This document shows positions 35,801 to 47,600 of a DNA stretch of 60,000 nucleotides, in pieces. This DNA comes from Membranipora membranacea (taxonomy: Eukaryota > Bryozoa > Gymnolaemata > Cheilostomatida > Membraniporidae), in NCBI GenBank assembly GCA_914767715.1, contig OU612073.1, forward strand, positions 15,502,001-15,562,000. Direction: 5' to 3'. The notes beneath the pieces were generated by a model. The model searched no databases, was not told the origin of the DNA, and saw only the letters and a list, made by a program, of their open reading frames with translations. The first letter of the stretch is position 1. Every line of letters begins with the position of its first letter. The position numbers and the translations under genes are program-made.

Positions 35801-38800
35801 AAGAAAATTAACTGGCAGAACAACAGGTCTCTTCATCGCGCAGGAAATAAGATTTGATAAAATACCACAATTTAACACACCTTGTAGGAATAATCCGCTG
35901 GCTTGGGACAGGACATGAATAAAATATTTATAGGGATAAGAAATTGAACTATTTTCATGGATGATTTAAATGCAGCCCAGACTGGCCCAATCAATCCAAA
36001 GAAAAACTTTTGTTAAGTTAAAGACCTTCAAGAATTTAGCAAGATTCTTATCGATTCAAAAAATGGCCCAGACTGGCCCAATCAATTTCATAAATATTGA
36101 ATTTAATGTGCATGCTGTAGAGAAAATAAAAGTGGCTCAGACTGGCCAAATCAATCGATAATTTAGTGGCTGTATATTTACCGAGACTTATCTTATCAGA
36201 CATGGCTGAATATAGGGAGGCAGGTCATTTTGGACGGAATAAGAGTGCTGCATCCATTTTCAAAACGGCCTCATGATGAGCGCGGATCCTTGCTTAACGA
36301 TTGATTATTTCCCTCACAACGCTGCTTGCATGCTAAGCACAACTGAATAATGAGAGATGGCCTGACTCTATAAGCTTTGATAGACTGTGCAGCCAGGCAA
36401 GTTCTGGGAACTTAGGACCCAAACCTGTTTTAGGCAATGATCTGATTACTCTCTGTGACAAAACACACACTCTTAGTTGTATCGTTCTGGTTATGAAACC
36501 TCCTATCAGAGAAAGAATCATGTAAGCATTGAGTAATTGATACTATATTTAATCTATTTAAATAAGTATTTATGTGTACAACTGGCTAATTGATATGATT
36601 GCAAAGTTACCAATGATATTATACATTGTGGAATTACAAAATTGATATTCATTGATGATTCACTAGAAAGTTTTCCTATTCTTGGCCGGGTCGCTAAATT
36701 TAAATCAGTGAATATTTTCATCCTATAGGGTATTGTAGATATGGGTATAGGGTGCGAATTGCAAATTCTGAGTACCAGCAGCTGGACTCTAATGGCTCTC
36801 TGTGGGTTCTGTTCAATACATTAGGAAGTCGCAGACAGAAGAAAAATCTTCCGCCTTTCCTACCTTAGAAGACTTGAATCAGACGAAGCCGCACTCATGT
36901 ATACATAGGTACAAACTGATTTGATACACAGCTTTTTAAATATCCCTCCACCACCACCGTCCTCGGAGGGAACAAACTAGTGTTATAGATATCACCAGTA
37001 AAGATCAAATTATCTTATGTGCCATGCACTACTACACAGCGGTCAAGGTGACTTACTTGTGTTGTATCTACAGTTTATATTTACTTGTGATGGCTGCTGA
37101 GATGTTTTTTTTAGTTCACCGTACTAAAATTCCATCAGTAGCCAAGAGCAAGAACCATGAAGAACAAAGACTAAGCGTTCGGAGCTTTTAAGCATTTACT
37201 TGACAAAAATATTTGAAATCGGACCTTACTCAAGGACCATCAGTGTTTCCCATCTTTTGTTAACATGCCTGATGGCTGGAAAGATCAGATGCAGTCTATT
37301 AGGTAAAATTCTGAGCAAAACCTTGAACTTTGAAAAGTTGACACACCATTTTTCATACAAATGTTAAAACCAGAAACATGCTATAGCATATGTTGTTATG
37401 ACACAAACAATATTTGATGGCACGGTATACTGATAACATTTTATACTTCATTGGTACATGTTCTGTAAAATTCACCGGTTTTACCCAGTTGTAGCGGTCA
37501 TATTTAGAAATAAGAATGTCTTTTCTTCACACATTACATTTATGTGGAGATAGCTCCTATTCTGACCTATGCACTACAGAGAAAAAGTGAATAGCGCAGT
37601 GACGTCGCGTCACTGAATTAGAGAAGACACTGAGCCTGTATCAAATAGCCAATAGTTTCCAGTCTAGAGTATTTATATGTTTATGGTCGCAGTATTTTAT
37701 GAGGACACTTTTTGATGCTCAGTGTCCAGTCTAGTGTTGTGTGTTTTGTCTATGGAGATAACAACAAAAAAATCTGGTATTTGGACTGCAAGTCGAAACT
37801 AATACACCCCAATGCTATTATGCCATAACATCAACCACAAGTAGTGCCTGAGTGCCTAAATAATAGTGTTGTTTCATACAGGTTCCTGTCTAGGTTATAT
37901 TATTAAGTCTTTGACTACACTTCATTTTGAATGCTCTACGAAAAACCATCTTCTATAATTAATTTTGTAGACCCTAGCAACGAGAAAATTCAAATTTGTT
38001 CCTGTCTATATTAAAGTTCTCATTTTTTTACAGCTTGCTCATATTTATGTGATATACATACATATCAACATTATTTTGAGCAGTTTAAGTTAAAGAGTTT
38101 GTTATTACACTCAAGTCATGGCTAATTCATCATGAGTTACTAGACATTGCATGAAAAATCTCTACTAACCTGGCGTCACCAAGCAACGCTAGAACAAGGC
38201 AGAGTTCTATTGCAAAAGTTGGTTAATGAGATGGCAGTTAGATACACAAGCTTTTTAGGTGTTCTTTTGCATTCACAGAGGGAACTTGTTCTAAAGCAAA
38301 GCAACACTATCCGCTACTTTGGTGCTGAATCAAGGCATAAAGTACAACATAAGAAAGATTAATTTGCGTAGTTCTTTCAAACAGGTAGACAAATTTACCA
38401 ACCCCGCTAAAAATAAAATTTTGTCTGACAATAAAATGTCACTAACCTCCGAATTCAGTGCTGTTGAGTTATCTGTCACCTGACATTCGTCTGCCCCATA
38501 TGACTCTGAACTAGTAGCATTTACAGCCTTTACCATACATACAATAGCTAATGCCATATTTATTCTGAGTGCATAAACAAAGATGAACGCTACGAACGAT
38601 ACATAGGCAAGTATCCAGCGACATGATGTTAGCGTCTGCCAAACAGTCTCTACAAGGAAATTAATAATTCTGACCTGATTTAAGGTAGATGGTGGTTGAC
38701 TGAAAATAGCCTTCTTGCATACTTCCCTGGTAATAATATTAGCCTACTAGTAATAAAAATGCTCATGAAATTGTTCGTGTTTTATGTGTTTGTAAAAAAA

Positions 38801-40561
38801 CATAATTAAAGAGTAGATTTATGATATCAAATGAACAACCAGATCAAGTTACAGGAGAATATGATCCAACACATCACACTATTACAAAGTAATTTGTCAC
38901 AGAGGCTGTCAACCTGGGCGGGTGCTGTAACAACATGGGAGTCGTGGCCTGCCATGGCTTGGAAATAAGTCAGTTGTTTTAAGAGAATGGTGACACTGGA
39001 AGCTCTTGTTGATGTGTTGAGCCTGATATAGAGGAGCACTGCCTTACACTGGCTGGTGATCAGTCCAGGCAGGCACGTGAACGTGCTTGAAATCTGGAGT
39101 CAACTTATTTGCATCGATACCTGGCCAATGCAAACAAAAGGAATCAGCTTCTTGGTCGGGCCAGCCTACGATCAATTATCAACTCTCTAGACCTTATACA
39201 GTTGAATTGTCTGATGAGCCATGATCAAGTCACATAGTGTTTTGCAAATATGTCATGATTTGCGATTATATGAATTATGGTGGCCAAAAGCTTTAGAAGA
39301 TTTTGCACAATTAATGGTTGATGAACAGTTGAAGATGGCAAAAGGGTATGATAGCACCTAACAGAGCAACACCACATGCCACATCATATACTGATCACAG
39401 AACAAAGAACAGCTTTGAGTATTTGGTTTTACATGAAAAATCCAGCTCCAAATCGGAAGCGAGGTTGTTGCATTGACGTACGATGATAATGTACTGATAT
39501 GTATGGATGTGTAAATAATCCCCTCCCAAGGACAAACCATCCATATAATCAGTTTCAATATTCAAAATACTGCCAGCAACAGCAGTTCAAATTAATCAAT
39601 CAACCAAAACTAAGTCTAGCAGGAAGTATGACCTAAAGATCACATATGTTTTACTGGTGACCATTATAACATCGTGGTAGCACTGCGAATCCTAGATCAA
39701 CAGTGATCGGGTTAAAGGACCTCCTGGAGCTGCAGTTTTATTTTGCGATTCGTTAATCATTGGAATACAAACCAAATCTTTTGCCAGAGACCAGAGATGA
39801 AGGTTTTTGAGTGATACTTCCCTTCCTCAGCATTTTTCATCCAACTTGAATGGCTTCCTTGTCATTTAAAGTTGGATGAATCATGCTGATTCAGCAGCTT
39901 GATCTTAGTGACTGAGTGATTATGTACTGCATAACCCTGGCAAGTTGGCATCCATAGCTGAGTCCACATGTGGTCAAGTGGTAGCGCTAAGGGAGCGGTG
40001 GATGATTTGGCAGTTTGGTCCAGTGATTTGGCCACCACCTAACCCCTTATGTTATAAACTTTTCATAGGGACCAAAGGGGATGAAGCGAATATTAGCAAA
40101 CTACTTGGTACATGGTAGAGGAGGATTGTTTTTGACACTCAGATTTAAGTATTCTATAATCCACTGCAGGCAGTGTTAAAGTCAGCCTATGGCTTAAATG
40201 CCTTTCATATGTTTAAAGGACAACCAGCCCACTGGTTGCAAAGAAAATGAGTCAGCTTTCTGACTTTTCGATGAGAAGTGTGATGCTGAATGGGATTAAT
40301 TTAAGGAGTTAAATGCTCCCCTACAGGAAAACTTGCGGATATTCCCCCGAAAACTCAGGGTACGAATAAATGTCACATTTTAGTTCGATGCACTTAAGAA
40401 AGGCTAATGAAATCTTAGTGCTAGCTAACATGCAGTCACTCCCTTACTCGCTAAACTAAACTCTAGCTAATATTTGCTCACATAGGGAACTTACCCTCAG
40501 GTATTTCTTCTTCTGTATCAAACTCAGGTGTACGCTCGATACTGTGTCTGTTTGTCCCCAT
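23803..40561 (-). CDS. SLC17-family transporter, copy B (513 aa)
   Basis: Ten exons: 40495-40561, 38447-38649, 29587-29774, 26989-27157, 26353-26574, 25842-25991, 25263-25395, 24712-24862, 24434-24524, 23803-23970. The frame is intact over 1542 nt, and intron phases (1,0,2,0,0,0,1,2,0) match copies A and C exactly. Retained marks are YALRIN, the loop sequons NAT and NST with one Cys, [19 protein letters not shown] (His185), [27 protein letters not shown] and VFYVWAGI. The C-terminal tail differs from A and C: it is basic and Ser/Arg-rich ([13 protein letters not shown]), which could affect sorting or phosphorylation. Intron 2 is 8.7 kb and packed with transposons. That could make one think exons 1-2 are a separate remnant, but their strand, phase and sequence fit this gene, and no other copy lacks them. 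Most likely a proton-coupled organic-anion carrier of vesicles, lysosomes or the plasma membrane; substrate unknown. Confidence 0.9.
24058..24180. repeat. Foldback repeat in the last intron of copy B
   Basis: Arms CGACCAAATTAGATCCAGTT (left) and ...CAACTGGATAAAGCTTGATC (right) are inverted copies; the same foldback family forms the middle of both 2-kb elements (17758-17880, 31541-31666), and a partial arm is at about 82-118. Confidence 0.6.
25101..25192. repeat. (TTTTA)n pentanucleotide microsatellite
   Basis: About 18 units of TTTTA with one short unit, between exons 7 and 8 of copy B. Confidence 0.9.
26888..26963. repeat. Perfect 22-bp inverted repeat, 25 bp below the exon 4 donor of copy B
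   Basis: Arms GCATTATGATGTCACAGTCA+CC (26888-26909) and the exact mirror (26942-26963), with a 32-nt loop. It lies just inside the intron, so in the pre-mRNA the hairpin would form close to the 5' splice site. Confidence 0.8.
30514..30898. mobile_element. TTAA-flanked MITE in intron 2 of copy B
   Basis: Termini AGGGCAACCAAGG (30518-30530) and CCTTGGTTGCCCT (30882-30894), each bordered by TTAA. Same target as the element at 7688 but different ends. Confidence 0.75.
30927..32929. mobile_element. 2-kb long-TIR element, copy 2 (inverted relative to copy 1)
   Basis: Same ends (GGCCAGAAGCA... TGCTTCTGGCC), same internal units and same central palindrome (GGTCACGCCGCGGCGTGACC) as 16565-18524, but in reverse order. 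It lies in intron 2 of copy B, about 12.4 kb from copy 1. Confidence 0.8.
33221..33539. mobile_element. hAT-type MITE
   Basis: Begins CAGGGCTGCC and ends GGACAGCCCTG, with near-perfect 8-bp flanks GACACCAT (33213-33220) and GACACCAG (33540-33547). AGTAGA-type words repeat near both ends. It is related to the CAGGGCTGCC ends inside the 250-bp repeats at 12 and 14 kb. Confidence 0.75.
34027..37754. mobile_element. 3.7-kb hAT-like composite element with perfect 8-bp target duplication
   Basis: Flanked by GAGATAAC at 34019-34026 and 37755-37762. Ends CATAGACAAAACACACAACA and its mirror; the inverted termini go on for several hundred bp (to about 35345 on the left, from about 37365 on the right), interrupted on the left by a nested foldback (34108-35026). 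Their inner parts match the ends of the 2-kb element family (ACATAACTCCTATTCTG, TAGTGGTCATATTTAGAAA). The middle (35.4-37.3 kb) has no long open frame, but has three spaced copies of CCAGACTGGCCCAATCAAT (35976-36155, the third with changes). No transposase recognised, so non-autonomous. Confidence 0.8.
34108..35026. mobile_element. Foldback element nested in the left TIR
   Basis: Inverted arms of about 145 bp begin GCAACGACATCTCACTGTGG on the left and end with the mirror at 35026. Comparing with the uninterrupted right terminus at 37570-37754 shows this block is an insertion. A GC-rich unique core at about 34640-34740 lies between the arms. Confidence 0.7.
38650..40494. other. Intron 1 of copy B
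   Basis: No repeat with clear ends. A weak tRNA-like A-box (GTGGTCAAGTGGTAGCGC) is at about 39973 without a matching B-box. Open frames here are short and unsupported. Confidence 0.5.
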
Positions 40562-41667
40562 TGCTGCTTTCGCTAGTTTACTATTCTGTTCTCACAGCAT
40601 CCCACAACTTGTTATGACAGAGTTATGGGAGTGGCTTATCCTAATAACCTTTCATGGCTGGTCACCAAAGAACAGCAAAGGTTTTCTTGGAAGAAACTGT
40701 ATAGAGCCGCAACTGAATTATTGCCGCTATGGTGCTTTGTATTAATCTTAGTCAATGTCACGTTGAGGAGACAAATGTATGGAATTACCCAAACTTATTG
40801 TTTTGTACAGCATGTCATATTAAAGTGACATTGAATAAGAATGATTGGAAGTCACATTTCATATAAGCAATTGTTGCCAATCTCCTAAAATTTTCTCAAC
40901 AACCTTCTCCTAGACTGTCGTGTCAAAACAGTATTTTGATGATTTGTCACAATAAGACGCTCTTTAAATGTCCCAAAAAATTGCATAGAATTTGCTTGTG
41001 ATCCAAAGGGGTAACCAGATTAGTCACGAAAGCCATATAATCGATCTACTACTCATTTCATAATTAAGTGAGTAATAATAATGGACCCCAGAAAACTATT
41101 TATCTTTTTATCACCGGGTACTAGGCTATTGGGGGCGATGCCTGTCAGTAGTACTGGAGTGAATGGACCAAGTGCAGTTTGAATGCATATGTGGATATCC
41201 TGTTTGTAACTCTATTCGCTTTAGAATTGACAACCTGTTGTTACCTTTTCCTCAAACAGATATGCAAGTAACCATAAAAAACCGCATTTCCTTATTTAGT
41301 TGTCACTTGAATTTTAATCCATCGTAATGTCAAAGCAATGAAGTAGATAGGTGATTGGTCAAATATGTTTTCTATTGCTCATTGCCCTTGTTATTATATC
41401 CATCAAATATTATGATTTGCGGTACATTATTACGCTTTAAGTTATCTTCTCTTTATGTAGGAGAAGACAACTTATTCAATTAAGGTACTCAGTTATATTG
41501 AATCTTCTGATCTGATATATGTCGAATAACTTTTGAATTGTAAAGTATACACAAGACATAAACATAAAATTCAAATTAGCAGAGAAAACTATGTGGAAAA
41601 CTTTCTGACATATGCAATTGGCTAAGCTGGAGACAATGACAATATTATGTTATAACACAGCAGCTCT
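40562..41667. other. Spacer between transporter copies B and C
   Basis: A 1.1-kb spacer holding the promoter of copy B and the 3' end of copy C. I see no other gene; an open frame at 40625-40828 (+) looks accidental. Confidence 0.5.
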
Positions 41668-44600
41668 TTATAGTTTGTCATCACTCTCTGGTACATAGCC
41701 TAATGAGAACTTTCCTGAACTCTTTCCCATGATAGACCTGCTTGGTTTGATCGGTCTGTCTTTCTCTTCCAAAGCCCAGTCTTGAGTCTTTCCTCGAGCA
41801 AATATGGTGAACATGATGGCACCAAAGGTGAATATACCAGCCCAAACATAAAATACTGCTTGCCACTCCTTTTTTGTCCCCTGCAGAAGAGAAATATCAC
41901 CGGGTCATAATACATCATAATTCTTTAGTCACATTAGAGGAGCAATGATGATGAACATAATATGTGTAACTGTTACCTTGATTGAAGCAAGGATAGACAA
42001 CTCCTTGATTGGAGTTACAATCAGTGTAGAGAGATTATATCCAGTTCTTGATACCCTTTAAAGTACTTTATGTGTTAATGACTATAGCTTTGCAGTACAA
42101 GTAAGTGTATTTGGTTTTCAGTAAAAACCAAAGTTGAACATAAAGGAAAAATTAAAATCAATCTCATTATTATGAGACTTCATAGTACTCACATTTGGAG
42201 TCATGGCGTTTACAAGAGTAGGAGCGACCATTCCAGGTATAGTCGCCAGAGTATTGCTGATACCAAAAATCTCTCCTGCATATCTGACCAAAGAAAGGAA
42301 CGTAATGAGTGTTTGATAATATAATGCCACTAACTCAACTTGCAGTTGTCTGAGCACTTAGACTAGGAACTTAATAGTATTCAGAAAAAGAACATAAGGC
42401 GGGATAAAGCCTGATTTTGAAGAGTCACATCTCAATAAAGTGTGTTTAGATTGATCCTGACGCCTTGGTTGTTCCAACCTGAATGGAGGGAGTGGAAATG
42501 AAAACACATTGTAAATAGTTTAAATTGACAGTTAATACCCGGATTAATGCAAGTACGTCATGAATTCGTTAAAAAATAGAATATTATACCTGTTAGCAAT
42601 ATCTTGAGGGTTGACATTATATCCGGAACGATTGAAGCCGGTGAAACCAACCGCTACGGTTAAGAAGATAACTCCTAAATAATTCATTCCACATGGTATG
42701 TGTCCGGTGGCAACGAGCATCCCCGCAGGTATAACAAACGCTATGAAAAGTAATGAGAATAAGTAATACATTTCCAATATATATCTATTTATTTTTATCA
42801 CGGAAGTTTTGTAAAATCAATTCAGGTATCTCCCCCACAACTTATATTTGACCTATATCAAAAAAATATTACCTACGTATCACAACTATCTGTTAAACTA
42901 CAAAATGTTCACACGCAATGAATGAGGCGTGATGCATTGAACAAGGTTACACATTACAACCATCCAAGCTGAGCTTTATATCGTAAGGATGAAACTTTAT
43001 TTCAATTCCAAGATCTCTTATATAACTACTAACCAAGGAGTAAAAAATAAAAACTCCTTGGACTAACCCAATGTTTCTACTCTCTCAAGACATCTATGTA
43101 ATGGTTTATGAGAAAGCAGACACACATACCTATGATCATGGCAATTTTCCTTGCCAGAGTAGTGGATAGGTAGCCCTTCACTCGAAGTACGTCTATACTG
43201 TGTGAGACGGTATTAGCTACCAGAAACATGGCAATGTACGGCAACATTGAATATAGCCCATTCTGTAAAACAGATATGAATTAATTTTAACCTATTTATT
43301 CGCCTAGATAACCTTCCTAAGAAAATTATTTTTATTGTGGATGCTGAGAGAATTACCCAACTATTGGAGGGTGAGATGCAAACCATTTTTCTCCTCATTG
43401 CACAAAAATTAAAAAGTCAGTCAAAACAGACTTTGTCTTGTAATATGTATAATTCTCAAAAAGCAAGGTAATAGGTATGTGAAAAGTCATTATTCACAGG
43501 AGCTACATCTAATCACCTTTTTTCTATCAAGACAGAAGGTCTTTAGAGGACTGGCATGTGATTTAAGGGCTCAGACTTATCTTGTACAAACATCGCTACT
43601 CACAGATTTGATGTCAAACTTTAGCACTTCCTTCATGAACGCTGGCAGTTTTGTGATAAGAGTGTAATTACCAAAGTTATTACAGAAATGAGCAGCAATG
43701 ATGGCCCACATGGCAGGTGATGTGATTATAGCCTTCCACGGTACATGCTCATTCTACAAATGGACATCTTGTGTGAATTTTCTGCGGAATTGTATCATCA
43801 CTTTTTTGCAATACAATAACTTTTTTGATGCCAATTATTTTACAATCAACAGATTATGTTGTCATATTGTAGTTTGTCACATTATTGATAATTAATATTA
43901 TTGCACAGATGACAAGGAATCCAGCCCAGGCACCCACTGCTCAAAGGTCATAATAAATGTATTTAAAAAAAAAATCCAACTATAACAGGATTTATTTCGG
44001 TAATCCTTAGAGGCATGACACAAGCATCTGTGCGGAAAAATTGCTCATCAACCAACCTTTCCGTCTTGTTTTCCTTCCATAGACTTCTCGATGTACCGCC
44101 GTTCTCTATCACTTATCCGTGGGTGCTCTCCTGGAGAGTCGTAGATGGTGAAGGCCCAGACAAGACAGAAAAGCAAGCAAAGTCCACCTCCAACATAAAA
44201 CATACTTGGCCACCCACCATCAAATGCTTGCCATTCACAGAAGAATCCTCCGAGACCCAACATCAACACATTGCCTATCTGCAAAAAATAAGAATTTTAT
44301 CATTCTTATATTCCCAAAACTGAGTAGTTGGTACAATATGTAACAGACCAAAGCCTATGTCTACAATCCACAGATAATATTTTCATGTTTTCACAGTTTG
44401 TGATAACCTCAGCTGTATCAGCCATTAATTTTCAGGTTCACTCAGCTTCGAGGGAGGTTCAATCCAGAGGTACAACTGCTGATTTATTAGTTCATGTATT
44501 TTATGTAATTTAACTTAAAAACTTTCTGTCTCAGCATGTTTTGAAAGGCAGTGTGTCAGAACAGTGGTTTGCATTGTAGAAGAGGCTATCAGTGAATATT

Positions 44601-47600
44601 ACATACCATGGTGCCAGAGAAACAGAATACCCCGAGTTTACTTCTTTCAAAGGGAGGAGCCCACCGACCCAGTAAGTTATGCATAGCAGGGAACACAACT
44701 CCAGTAGATAAACCTGCTATTACTCTCAGTACTATCACAAGGGCAGCTGACACTTCATAGTTCTTGCCATCATACCTGAATAATGTAAACAAATTATCAA
44801 TAATTATTTATGGCAGGCCTGTTGTAAAGTCGCTCTTTATTCTGTCTTAAAAAACACTTTTTCCCATTTTTTTAATTTCTGCTTCAAATCGCGTTGGGAC
44901 CATACTACTTATTCAATAGATCACAAAGTTTTCTAATTTTGGGGTTGACGCCAACAACAATGGGAACAGGGGTAGCAAAAAATAGTAGTGTGCTTCTGAT
45001 GTATGCATAGGACAACTCCATCTCTTACATGCTACAATATGGCTAGGTTAAAAAAATGGTGAGAAATTTATCAAATGGAAAGTATTGTAACTATGGCGAT
45101 ATCTATCTATTTTTTCTTACCTCAATGATTAACAAGATAGCTGGGGGTTCCCCTATAGGAGGGAGCGACTAATACGCCATTTCCTGGTTTACCCCCAATA
45201 AGTAAGAAATAAACACTTAAGTAAGTACAGTAAGTTGCTGGAGAACAGCATGGGCATGGCCTACTCTGTATATCTAATGGCAATAAATTATACCTAAGGT
45301 ATTACGTCAGGTTCACATTTGCGATGAATAAAATATTTGACAGAAAGCCGGTCACACGCTTTTTTATGATCTTTATTTTAAGAAAAGGGAAAGAGCTTCT
45401 TTCTGGTTCCAAAAACATGATCCAAGGACATTCATAAATTATGCCTGAGAAAGCACTTTTGGCTCCTATTCTTGGCTGTATTTTCTGTTTCAGTTTCAAG
45501 TTTCATCACTTTTATTTTCTGGGAAATTTATAAATCCCCCTCATTAGTGCTGAAACCAACTTCCAGCTCCCACGGCATGTTGCTGCCTTAAATTATCAGC
45601 AAAAACTTGTGTTCACAGTGGGGGGGGGGGGTGGGTGGGGGGTGGGGGGGTAACGCATGACGTCCTCTTATCTACTGATATACTTGTTTCTAAAAAGCAT
45701 CGTGAGCTGAAATACGTGATCATTGAATCACTTATAGACCAAGATTTCACCTCACTCCCTGTGAGGCAATATCGTAAATTGTAAACTTTGTTGTTCAACG
45801 ATTGTTCTTCGGTTCGATTGATTCACGAAGACAACTAAAAATACTAAAGGAACATATTAAACGTGAGTAGGGAATACTTCACAACTGTCTTCCCAAACAT
45901 GGCAAAACTCGGCTCTAGCTATTATTTATTGCTCTAGGGTGATGACTGATCCTGTGGTCTTTTGTGGAATTATCTCACCTTGCAGCGAACGGTAGTACTA
46001 CTGTCACAATCCCGAATATGAATAGTCCGACGAGCATGACTCGTTTCCCTCCATATCTACCTGCCAACCATCCACCAGGTACCTGAGTTATGATGTATCC
46101 GTAGAAAAAAGAGCTCAGTACCCAGCCCTGAGTAAATTTAGTCCACTCAATATCACCACTGATAGGCTACAAAAAATATAATTCCAATTTTTATAGCATA
46201 GGTGGTGGCCATATTTTCCAACAGGGCGATTAAATAATATGCAGCAAAAATCAACTCTTTGGTTACATTATTGATATTTCATATGCTAACTTTATTTTTA
46301 ATAATTGTTTTATAATGTCATCTTATGTTTCCAATGAATTATGTGATGTTTCAAGTGAAAATGTTGATCCTATAAATTTGACACCAGATCTTAAACCTTA
46401 TACATCAAACAGCAATCAGGAGGAATGACTTCTCTTCTTGTGCTGTGCTGTCTAAATGATAAAAAATAAAAAAGAGACCAGCAAAGAGAGGTATAATTAT
46501 AGAAATAGGAAGCAAGCTATTAAAGATGAGAAGCATGCCAATTTCATCGCATTAAATTTGAGGCCAAGTTTACATCTTTTTTCCAGAATCAATCTTGTTC
46601 TCGGCGACAACATCTTTCAATTGTAGAGCAAGCATAGAAATGGTAGATGGAAAAGAATAGAAATAGTGCAATCATTTCTAGTACTTCACACCAATGAAAG
46701 CTTGGAGGTGGCTCAGCCGGTTAGACTGCCAATTGGTGTTGAATCCCATCGCAGTCTATTGACAACTGGGATTGGTTGACTCCCAGGTATGCCCTGGCCT
46801 GCCTGCAAACTGAGAGCAACCTGACCCAGAATTTGCGGCTTCGCCCTTAAAGTAAAAAAATTTCGTCGCCCATGCCTCGGGACGCGGCATGTGACTTCTT
46901 TAACAACCATGTAAAACTGCATAACAAGCCACCTACCTCAGAGGTCACAGCTGATGAGTTATCAGAAGCCTGACATTCGTCCTCTCCGACTGATCCAGAA
47001 CTGGTTGTGTTTACCGCCTTAACCATACATACAATGGCTATTCCCATGTTTATTCTGAGTGCATAAATTATGGTGAAAGCCACACATCCGACATAAGAGA
47101 GTACCCAGCGACATGACGTTAGCGTCTGCCAAAGAGTCTCTACAATTCGATTTAAATTTAAATTTGTGTTAGGTGCTCCATAACGATAAGATTTAAGACA
47201 TATTTTGTACTATTGATTAGTAAAATTGTACAAAGAATAACTAATACAGCCTGGGGCGGTCAAACTGGGGGGGGGGGGGGGAGATTCTAGGGCCTCAAAC
47301 TAAATACAGCCCTGACCACCCAGGGAAAGAAATTTCTTCTTAGATTATATCGCATATACAGAAAGTAAAGTGTGACGCGGCCGTGGTGCAATGGAAAGGG
47401 CATGGGAATTTTAATCGAGAGGTCCCGTGTTCGATTCCTGGCGGATCACAATGGTGTCAGGAAGGGCATCCAACTTCAAATGCTCCTGTTCCGCATTATT
47501 AAATAGAGTTCGTAGACCCATACTGATGATACCGGAGACAAATAAACCGAATATAACATCTAGGTTTCTCACACAGTATCACAGGGTATACAGAGACTAC

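Noticed and set aside
39973-40050. tRNA-like A-box, GTGGTCAAGTGGTAGCGC
   Set aside because: No B-box or pairing arms follow; not called as a tRNA or SINE.
38330-40561. Separate partial SLC17 pseudogene (exons 1-2 only)
   Set aside because: Strand, phase and sequence join it to exon 3 at 29774 of copy B, which otherwise lacks exons 1-2; one gene with a long intron is simpler.
47378-47460. Possible intact tRNA gene
   Set aside because: A- and B-box words are present but the acceptor and T arms do not pair; kept only as a tRNA-like relic.
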